From positions 92,258 through 156,257 of the forward strand of contig NZ_JADPRT010000007.1 of the NCBI RefSeq assembly GCF_015690355.1: DNA of 64,000 bases, read 5' to 3'. Within the stretch, counting starts at the first letter, position 1, and every line of letters begins with the position of its first letter. Source of the stretch: Streptacidiphilus fuscans. Lineage in GTDB: Bacteria; Actinomycetota; Actinomycetes; Streptomycetales; Streptomycetaceae. Below, piece after piece: positions 8,809-15,367 of the stretch. The position numbers and the translations under genes were made by a program. The notes under the pieces are model-generated. The model saw only the letters and a list, made by a program, of their open reading frames with translations, was not told the DNA's origin and did no database searches.

Positions 8809-8970
8809 GAGGCTGTCGGGGAACCTGGGCCGGATCAGCTGGGGTCGGCTGGTGCGTGCGATCGCAAGGCGCCGGAGCGCCCTCGTAGCGGAGCTACTTG
8901 GGCGGTTCGGCAACGCGGCGAGCGTGCGTACCAGGCGGGCCCAGCCCGGCTCAGGTTCCCCGACAGCCTC
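8809..8970. mobile_element. MITE-like 162-bp near-palindromic element
   Basis: Ends are perfect 19-bp inverted repeats: GAGGCTGTCGGGGAACCTG at 8809-8827 and its exact complement at 8952-8970; with one mismatch the similarity runs to about 25 bp. The interior is also loosely palindromic (GGTGCGTGCGATCGC on the left, GCGAGCGTGCGTACC on the right). It is too short to code for a transposase, so it would be a non-autonomous relic or a folded intergenic repeat. The right end touches the stop codon of the alpha-glucosidase at 8971. I see no clear target-site duplication. Confidence 0.6.
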
Positions 8971-10584
8971 TTAGGAGGCGTGGAGCCACGCCGCAGTCTC
9001 CGGGGGCAACTGGCCATCGGCCAGCGGCCCGCTGGTGAGCAGGACCTCGTCGTGCGGCGGGAGCGGCGCGGGGGTCGTGCCCAGGTTGGCCACGCAGGTG
9101 AAACCCGAGCCGTTGCGGGTGAAGGCCAGCACGGTGGGGTCGCCGGGCAGCCAGCCCATTGTGCCGTCCCCGAGCGCGGGGTGGGTGCGGCGCAGTTGCA
9201 GTGCTCTGCGGTACAGCTGGAGCATCGAGTCCGGGTCGTTCACCTGGCTCTCCGCCGTGCGGTGGGACCAGTCCCGTGGCTGGGGCAGCCAGGGCACCGC
9301 ATCGTCCGAGGCCGACGCCGAGAAGCCGAACGGGGGCTCGGTGCCGCTCCACGGCAGCGGCACCCGGCAGCCGTCGCGGCCGGGGTCCGCCCCGGCGGTG
9401 CGGTGGTACATCGGGTCCTCGATCACCTCCGCCGGGAGGTCCTCGACCTCCGGCAGGCCCAACTCCTCGCCCTGGTACAGATAGACCGAGCCGGGCAGGG
9501 CCAGGCTCAGCAGCGCGGCGGCGCGGGCCCGGCGGGTGCCGAGCTCCAGGTCGGTCGGGATGCCGTGGGCCTTGGTGGCGAAGTCGAACCCCGTGTCCGC
9601 CCGGCCGTAGCGGGTCACCGTGCGGGTGATGTCGTGGTTGGCGAGCACCCAGGTCGCCGGCGCTCCCACCGGCGTGTGCACGGTGAGCGTGGTCGTGATC
9701 GTCTCGCGCAGCCGGTCCGCGTCCCAAGGGCAGCTGAGGAAGCCGAAGTTGAAGGCGGTGTGCAGCTCGTCGGGACGCAGGTAGCGGGCGAAGCGGTCCG
9801 GATCGGGCAGCCAGACCTCGCCGATCAGGGCGCGCGGCGGGCTGTAGGAGTCGGCGAGCTTCCGCCAGCTGCGGTAGATGTCGTGGATCTCGTCCCGGTC
9901 GATGTAGGGGCGCTCGTCGGTGCCCTCGACCACGTCCGGCAGCAGCGGGTCCTTGGCGACCTCAGCTGCGGAGTCGATGCGGACCCCGGCCGCGCCGCGG
10001 TCGAACCAGAAGCGCAGCACCTCCTCGTGCTCGCGGCGCACCTCCGGGTGCTGCCAGTTCAGGTCGGGCTGCTGGGAGGCGAAGCGGTGCAGGTACCACT
10101 GCCCGTCCGGGACGCGGGTCCAGGCGCTGCCGCCGAACTGCGAGGGCCAGTTGTTGGGCGGCAACTCGCCTGCTGTGCCGCGTCCTTCGCGGAACCAGAA
10201 GCGGTCCCGCTCCGGCGAGCCGGGGCCTGCGGCCAGCGCCTGCCGGAACCAGTCGTGCTGGTCGGAGACGTGGTTGGGGACGATGTCGACGATGGTCCTG
10301 ATCCCCAGTTCGAGCGCGTCGGCGATGAGTTGCTCGGCGTCCGCGAGGGTGCCGAACGCCGGGTGGATCCGGCGGTAGTCGGCGACGTCGTAGCCGCCGT
10401 CCGCCATCGGCGACGCGTACCAGGGGTTGAACCAGAGCGCGTCGACGCCGAGTCGGGCCAGGTAGGGCAGCCGGGAGCGGACTCCCGCCAGGTCGCCGAC
10501 GCCGTCTCCGTCCGCGTCGGCGAAGCTGCGCACGTAGACCTGGTAGATCGCGGCGCCGCGCCACCATTCGTGGGCTTGAAGCAA
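8971..10584 (-). CDS. GH13 alpha-glucosidase
   Basis: 537 aa, the usual length for cytoplasmic oligosaccharide glucosidases of the oligo-1,6-glucosidase/alpha-glucosidase group. Conserved regions in order: WWRGAAIYQVYVRSFAD at the N-terminus, DIVPNHVS (region I, about residue 103), GVRIDSA with the nucleophile Asp (about 200), IGEVWLPD with the acid/base Glu (about 255) and LANHDITR with the third Asp (about 320). No signal peptide. It is the last gene of the minus-strand sugar operon, after the MalG-like permease, and would hydrolyse imported alpha-gluco-oligosaccharides to glucose. The operon's GH87 enzyme suggests nigero-oligosaccharides as substrate (inference). Confidence 0.92.
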   Translation of the reverse strand: MLQAHEWWRGAAIYQVYVRSFADADGDGVGDLAGVRSRLPYLARLGVDALWFNPWYASPMADGGYDVADYRRIHPAFGTLADAEQLIADALELGIRTIVDIVPNHVSDQHDWFRQALAAGPGSPERDRFWFREGRGTAGELPPNNWPSQFGGSAWTRVPDGQWYLHRFASQQPDLNWQHPEVRREHEEVLRFWFDRGAAGVRIDSAAEVAKDPLLPDVVEGTDERPYIDRDEIHDIYRSWRKLADSYSPPRALIGEVWLPDPDRFARYLRPDELHTAFNFGFLSCPWDADRLRETITTTLTVHTPVGAPATWVLANHDITRTVTRYGRADTGFDFATKAHGIPTDLELGTRRARAAALLSLALPGSVYLYQGEELGLPEVEDLPAEVIEDPMYHRTAGADPGRDGCRVPLPWSGTEPPFGFSASASDDAVPWLPQPRDWSHRTAESQVNDPDSMLQLYRRALQLRRTHPALGDGTMGWLPGDPTVLAFTRNGSGFTCVANLGTTPAPLPPHDEVLLTSGPLADGQLPPETAAWLHAS

Positions 10585-10626
10585 GGTAGCGGTCTCCTCG
10601 GGCGAGTCGGGAGAGGGACGGCAGGG

Positions 10627-11493
10627 TCAGCCCTTGAGGCTGCCTGCGGTCAGACCGGACATGATGTTGCGTTGGAAGATCAGGAAGAACAGCACGGTGG
10701 GCACGGCCGAGATGGCCGCCGCCGCGATGAGCACGTTCTGCGGCACACCGAGCGAGAGCGAGTAGATCCCGGCGTTGAGGGTCTGCTTGGTGGGGTCGGG
10801 CTCGGCCAGCAGCGGCCAGAGGAAGTCCTTCCACACGTTGACCAGGGCGAAGATCGAGACCACCCCGAGGATCGGCCGGGACATGGGCAGCACGATCGAC
10901 CACAGCGTCCGCAGCGGTCCGGCCCCGTCGATGGCGGCGGAGTCGAGCAGTTCCTGCGGGACGGAGTCGAAGAAGCGCTTGAGCAGGTAGATGTTGAAGG
11001 CGTTGGCCACGGACGGCAGCCAGATCGCCCAGGGGCTGTTGAGCAGGTTGAGATGGACCAGCGGCAGGTCGAGCACGGTCAGGTACTGCGGGACGATCAG
11101 CACCATGGCGGGGATCATCAGGCTGGCCAGCATCAGCCCGAGGATCACGTTGCCGAGCACGGGCCGCAGCTTCGACAGCGAGTACGCGGCGGCCACGTCG
11201 AGGACCAGTTGGAAGGCGAGGGCGCCGAACGCGTACCACAGCGTGTTGACCAGCAGTTGCTCGATGTTGAGGCGGTTCCACGCGTCGGAGTAGTTGGAGA
11301 CCTGGACGTGGTGCGGGTAGAAGGTGGGCGGCGTCGCGATGGACTCGGCGGTGGTCTTCAGGCCGTCGGTCACCAGCAGGTAGAGCGGGCCGAGGAAGAC
11401 CAGAGAGAAGACCACGACGACCAGCAGCAGCGTCACCCGGTAGACGGTGCGGTTCAGCTGCGCGGGATTGATCAGCGTCCGGGTGTCGCTCAC
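10627..11493 (-). CDS. Carbohydrate ABC transporter permease (MalG type)
   Basis: 288 aa with six predicted membrane helices and the binding-protein-dependent EAA signature around AAIDGAGPLRTLWSIVLPMSRP. The C-terminus ends NIMSGLTAGSLKG, typical of MalG/AglG-like subunits. The start overlaps the stop of the MalF-type gene by 4 bp (ATGA). It pairs with the 11490-12431 product to form the channel for a binding-protein-dependent sugar importer. No ATPase is encoded here; in Streptomyces a shared MsiK ATPase encoded elsewhere serves such importers, which fits. Confidence 0.92.
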   Translation of the reverse strand: MSDTRTLINPAQLNRTVYRVTLLLVVVVFSLVFLGPLYLLVTDGLKTTAESIATPPTFYPHHVQVSNYSDAWNRLNIEQLLVNTLWYAFGALAFQLVLDVAAAYSLSKLRPVLGNVILGLMLASLMIPAMVLIVPQYLTVLDLPLVHLNLLNSPWAIWLPSVANAFNIYLLKRFFDSVPQELLDSAAIDGAGPLRTLWSIVLPMSRPILGVVSIFALVNVWKDFLWPLLAEPDPTKQTLNAGIYSLSLGVPQNVLIAAAAISAVPTVLFFLIFQRNIMSGLTAGSLKG

Positions 11494-12431
11494 GCTTCGG
11501 CCCTCCGGTTCAGACGGACGTAGAGCAGCGAGAACCCGGCCAGGACCAGCAGCAGGAGCAGTCCGAGCGCGCAGGCGGCGCCGTAGTTGCTGAAGTTGAA
11601 GGCGTACTGGTAGATCAGGTAGACGATCGTGGTGGTGGAGTTGTCCACGCCCTGACCGCCGTTGGTCAGCACGAACGGCTCGACAAAGACCTGCATGGTC
11701 GCCACGATCTGCAGCATCAGCATGAGCGAGAGGATCAGCCGGGTCTGCGGGATCGTCACATGCCGGATCCGGCGCAGCACTCCCGCTCCGTCGAGCTCGG
11801 CCGCCTCGTAGAGCTCGCCCGGGATGTTCTGCAGGGCGGCCAGGTAGATCAGGGTGGCGCTGCCCATGTTCATCCAGGTGGACGCGATGACCACGGCCAC
11901 CATCGACATGTTCGGCGACTGCAGCCAGGCCGAGGTGGGCAGGTGCAGCAGTTGGAGCATCCGGTCGAGCAGGCCGTACTGCGGGTCGTAGAGGTCCTTG
12001 AAGACCAGCAGCGAGGTCACCGGCGGAAGCATCACCGGCAGGTAGACGAGCACCCGCAGATAGCCGCGGGCGTGCCGCAGTTCGTTCATCACCACGGCCA
12101 CGACGAACGGCAGCGCGAAGCCCAGGACCAGGGCCAGGCCGGTGAACTCGGCGGTGTTGCGCCAGGCGATCCAGAAGCTCGGGTCGTTGCTGATCTGCTG
12201 GAGGTTGTGCAGGCCGACCCAGGTGGTCTGCCCCGCCCGCGCCTTCTGGAAGCTCATGATCACTTCGCGGACCATGGGGTACCAGGTGAAACAGGCGAAG
12301 CAGAGCACCGCGCCGATCAGGAAGCCGTGCGCGGTCAGGTTGCGCCGCACACTTCGGCGCAGCGCCCCGGCCCGGCCCGCCGTCCGCAGGGGCGGCGAGC
12401 CGGCGTCGGAGGATGCGGTCAGGACCGCCAT
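11490..12431 (-). CDS. Carbohydrate ABC transporter permease (MalF type)
   Basis: 313 aa with an N-terminal cytoplasmic tail, six membrane helices and the EAA loop AAELDGAGVLRRIRHVTIPQTR. It partners the MalG-type permease encoded next in the operon and follows the sugar-binding lipoprotein gene by 47 bp. The order binding protein, MalF, MalG, glucosidase is that of Streptomyces agl/cbt-like sugar operons. The substrate is inferred from the locus (alpha-glucans), not from this protein. Confidence 0.92.
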   Translation of the reverse strand: MAVLTASSDAGSPPLRTAGRAGALRRSVRRNLTAHGFLIGAVLCFACFTWYPMVREVIMSFQKARAGQTTWVGLHNLQQISNDPSFWIAWRNTAEFTGLALVLGFALPFVVAVVMNELRHARGYLRVLVYLPVMLPPVTSLLVFKDLYDPQYGLLDRMLQLLHLPTSAWLQSPNMSMVAVVIASTWMNMGSATLIYLAALQNIPGELYEAAELDGAGVLRRIRHVTIPQTRLILSLMLMLQIVATMQVFVEPFVLTNGGQGVDNSTTTIVYLIYQYAFNFSNYGAACALGLLLLLVLAGFSLLYVRLNRRAEA

Positions 12432-12478
12432 TCGGGGACTCCTCGAAGCTCAGGTGAGGGTGAGGCAGCGGGTCGGCC

Positions 12479-13846
12479 TTACTGCGCGTTGGCCAGGACC
12501 TCGTTGACCTGGGACTGGGCGGTGTCCAGCAGCTGCTGCAGGTTCGCGTGCGGGTCGGTGAGCACGGAGGCCATGGTGGTGTCGAGGACCTTGTAGATGG
12601 CCTGCGCGTTCGGCGGCTCGGTCACGCCGGGGATCGCGGCGTTCACGAACGGGGCGAAGGCCTGCACGGACATGGTCGCGTTGGCGGCCTTGAGCGAGTT
12701 GTCCGCGGCCGCGGTCGCGCCCTGGAACAGCTCCGGCTCGGGCAGGCCGACCGCCTGTCCGGACGCCTTGGACCGCGGGTAGTTGTACTGCTGCCCCTGA
12801 CCCATCGTCAGCCACAGGTAACTCACCAGCTGGACGCCCGCGGTGATCTGGGCGGGCGTGTCCTTGACGTTGAACAGGTAGTCGTCGCCACCCGCCAGGG
12901 TTCCGACGGCGGGGCCGCTCTGACCGGGCATCGGGCCCATGGAGAAGTCCGAGTAGTGCGCGCCGAGGCTCTGCACCATGTAGGTGATGTCGTCAGGGGC
13001 GGCGATGTACATCCCGAGCTTGCCCGCGGCCATCTGCTTCTGCAGGTCGCCCCACTTGTACAGCTGGGTCTGTCCCATGACGTTGTCGGTGAAGCGCAGC
13101 TTCTGCAGGTTCTGCAGGACGGCGAGGCCCTGCGCGTTGTCGAACGCGGCCTTGGTGCCGTCCGAGCTCACCATCCGGCCGCCCTGCGCGTACAGCTCCG
13201 CGGTGAAGTGCCAGCCGCCGTTGTTGCCCGCGCTGTAGTCGCCGTAGCCGTCGATGCCGTTGCCGAGCGCGGCGATCTTCTTGGCGTCGGTCTCCACCTC
13301 GGCCCAGGTGGTGGGCGGCTGGTCGGGGTTGAGACCGGCCTGCTGGAACAGCTTCCGGTTGATGATCATCCCCATCGTGTAGTTGGTCCGCGGGACCCCG
13401 TAGGTCTTGCCGCCCGAGCTCAGCGGCGCCCATACGGACGGGAGGATGTCGTTCTTGACCGGCAGGTTGGCCGAGGTCACGTACGGGGTGATGTCGGCGG
13501 CCTGGCCCGAGGCGAGGACCTGCGGCAGGTCGGTGAAGTACGTGTAGAAGACGTTCGCCTCCGTGCCGCCGCGCAGCGCCGCGGTGAAGAGCTCCGGCGT
13601 CTCGCACGGGAAGGTGTCGATGCTCTTGACCGTCACGTTCGGGTGGAGCTTCTCGAACCCCGCGATGTCGGCGTTCCACTGCTGCACCTGGGTCGGGCGG
13701 CTGCTCGGCGGTGCGCAGTCGACGGAGATGGTGACCTTGCCGTTGGCGTTGCCGGTGTTTCCCGTGGAACTGGTGCCCGAGCTGGAACAGGCTGCTGCGG
13801 TCATCGCGACGGTGGCGGCGACCACGAGCGCTGCGGATCTGCGCAT
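12479..13846 (-). CDS. Sugar ABC transporter substrate-binding lipoprotein
   Basis: 455 aa from the ATG at 13846, which starts a clean lipoprotein signal (MRRSAALVVAATVAMTAAAC); the frame is open for 42 further codons upstream but these read as promoter. Family-1 binding-protein features are visible: ISVDCAPPSSRPTQVQQWNADIAGFEKLH-type opening, GKTYGVPRTNYTMGMIINRKLF, AGLNPDQPPTTWAEVETDAKKIA and QLYKWGDLQKQMAAGKLGMYI. It is the first gene of the operon and would bind an oligosaccharide outside the cell. The LacI regulator encoded upstream is its likely controller. Confidence 0.92.
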   Translation of the reverse strand: MRRSAALVVAATVAMTAAACSSSGTSSTGNTGNANGKVTISVDCAPPSSRPTQVQQWNADIAGFEKLHPNVTVKSIDTFPCETPELFTAALRGGTEANVFYTYFTDLPQVLASGQAADITPYVTSANLPVKNDILPSVWAPLSSGGKTYGVPRTNYTMGMIINRKLFQQAGLNPDQPPTTWAEVETDAKKIAALGNGIDGYGDYSAGNNGGWHFTAELYAQGGRMVSSDGTKAAFDNAQGLAVLQNLQKLRFTDNVMGQTQLYKWGDLQKQMAAGKLGMYIAAPDDITYMVQSLGAHYSDFSMGPMPGQSGPAVGTLAGGDDYLFNVKDTPAQITAGVQLVSYLWLTMGQGQQYNYPRSKASGQAVGLPEPELFQGATAAADNSLKAANATMSVQAFAPFVNAAIPGVTEPPNAQAIYKVLDTTMASVLTDPHANLQQLLDTAQSQVNEVLANAQ

Positions 13847-13988
13847 GGCGGGAGGCCCTTCGTGGGGTGGGTGCCGGCAAGAGGCTGCGGCGCGGATCAC
13901 GATAGGCATGCTCACAAGGCAGCACAAGATGTCGACGAAAAATTGCAAGAAGGCGACGCACAACCGAGACATGATGATGCATCAATGA

Positions 13989-14024
13989 CTGAGGGGCCGC
14001 ATCCCGGCGGATGCGGCCCCTCAG
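13989..14024 (-). terminator. Terminator after the LacI regulator gene
   Basis: A perfect 14-bp stem (CTGAGGGGCCGCAT / ATGCGGCCCCTCAG) with an 8-nt loop, 28 bp downstream of the regulator stop and ahead of the sugar operon promoter, so it insulates the operon from regulator transcription. Confidence 0.85.
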
Positions 14025-14051
14025 TCCTGCGCTGTGCCCTGCCGTGCGTCC

Positions 14052-15062
14052 CTACCGGACGCTTGCCGGGCCGGTCGAGCCGCGGACGACGAGCTCGGGC
14101 TCGAACAGCAGCTCGTCATGGGTGACCTGAGTCCCCGCCAGCTCGCCCATCAACAGCTCCACGGCCGCCCGGCCCATCGCCTCGATCGGCTGGCGGACCG
14201 TGGTGAGCGGCGGATCGGTGCAGGTCATGAACGACGAGTCGTCATATCCGACGATCGAGACCGCTCGTGGGACGTCCAGCCCCTGCCGTCGCGCCGCGCG
14301 GATCGCGCCGAGCGCTATCGGGTCGGAGGCGCAGACGATCCCGGTCACGCCCCGGTTGAGCAGGCGCATCGCGGCGGCCTGGCCGCCCTCCAACGAGAAC
14401 AGCGCGTGTTCCACGCGGTCCTCCGGCAGTTCGAGCCCCGCCTTGACCAACGCCCGCTCGGCGGCGGCGAGTTTGCGCCGCGAGGGCATGTGGTCGGGCG
14501 GGCCGAGGACCAGCCCCACCCGCTCGTGCCCCAGCGAGACCAGCAGCGCGACCGCCTGCTCGGCCGCTGCCGCGTCGTCGCAGCTCACTTGCGGAAACCC
14601 GAGGCCGGGGACGGCGGCGTTCATCAGCACGGTGGGCAGCCCGCGCTGCTCCAGACGCTCGTAGTGCGCATGGGAGAGGCCGGCCATGGCGTAGTGCCCG
14701 CCGAAGAAGATCACGCCGGAAACCTGCTGCTGGAGCAGGAGTTCGACATAGTCCGCCTCGGAGACGCCGCCCGCGGTCTGGGTGCAGAGCACCGGCGTGA
14801 ACCCCTGCTGCGCCAGCGCACCGCTGACCACCTCGGCGAAGGCGGGGAAGATCGGGTTCTGCAGCTCCGGGAGCACCAGCCCGACCAACCGGGCGCGCTC
14901 GCCGCGCAGTTGGGTCGGACGCTCGTATCCCATCACGTCCAGGGCGGTGAGCACCGCCTCGCGGGTTTGCGCGGAGACCCCGGGCTTGCCGTTGAGCACC
15001 CGGCTGACGGTCGCCTCGCTCACTCCGACCTTCTGGGCCACATGGGCAAGTCGTCGTGTCAT
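14052..15062 (-). CDS. LacI-family transcriptional regulator
   Basis: 336 aa. The N-terminal helix-turn-helix and hinge are clear: HVAQKVGVSEATVSRVLNG at residues about 7-25, then GVSAQTREAVLTALDVMGY. The periplasmic-binding-like effector domain follows (LVGLVLPELQNPIFPAF, VSIVGYDDS). It belongs to the group that controls sugar uptake in Streptomyces (MalR/AglR/CebR-like). It lies between the sugar ABC operon and the alpha-1,3-glucanase gene, so it probably represses both and is released by an oligosaccharide. Candidate sites are the GCAAG/CTTGC and CTGCAA-type repeats listed separately. Confidence 0.92.
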   Translation of the reverse strand: MTRRLAHVAQKVGVSEATVSRVLNGKPGVSAQTREAVLTALDVMGYERPTQLRGERARLVGLVLPELQNPIFPAFAEVVSGALAQQGFTPVLCTQTAGGVSEADYVELLLQQQVSGVIFFGGHYAMAGLSHAHYERLEQRGLPTVLMNAAVPGLGFPQVSCDDAAAAEQAVALLVSLGHERVGLVLGPPDHMPSRRKLAAAERALVKAGLELPEDRVEHALFSLEGGQAAAMRLLNRGVTGIVCASDPIALGAIRAARRQGLDVPRAVSIVGYDDSSFMTCTDPPLTTVRQPIEAMGRAAVELLMGELAGTQVTHDELLFEPELVVRGSTGPASVR

Positions 15063-15088
15063 GCCGACATGCTATATGCCGGATACCC

Positions 15089-15100
15089 GCAAGTTCTTGC
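15089..15100. promoter_or_regulatory. Candidate LacI-type operator
   Basis: GCAAGTTCTTGC: arms GCAAG and CTTGC separated by 2 bp, 27 bp before the regulator start. A related half-site TTGCAAGAA lies upstream of the sugar-binding-protein gene near 13941. Position and symmetry suggest auto-control; the match is short. Confidence 0.5.
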
Positions 15101-15149
15101 CTCTTCTTGCCATCATCTGCAACGGCCTGACGTGCCGGGTGCAAGCACG

Positions 15150-15188
15150 CCCTGCAATAGCAGCAGCTCAACCGCTCACTATTTGCAG
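15150..15188. promoter_or_regulatory. Inverted repeat in regulator/glucanase intergenic region
   Basis: CCCTGCAATAG at 15150-15160 and CTATTTGCAG at 15179-15188 form an interrupted inverted repeat in the 305-bp gap (15063-15367) between the divergent LacI and glucanase genes. TGCAA elements recur here (also 15139-15144), in keeping with binding by the LacI regulator. The rest of the gap shows no gene. Confidence 0.45.
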
Positions 15189-15367
15189 ATTTCTGTCGGC
15201 ATATTGCTACGTCCTGCCGCCTGTGCCAGAGTGTTCCGCCAGGCCGAGACGGACCGGTCTGTGCTCTGCGGGGATGTGTCATGCCCCCGCCCTGCTGGGA
15301 CCGCCATGTCGACCCTCGCGGCTGCAACCCGTCCACGGAAGTCCCCGTCCACGGAAGGTCGTACGTG

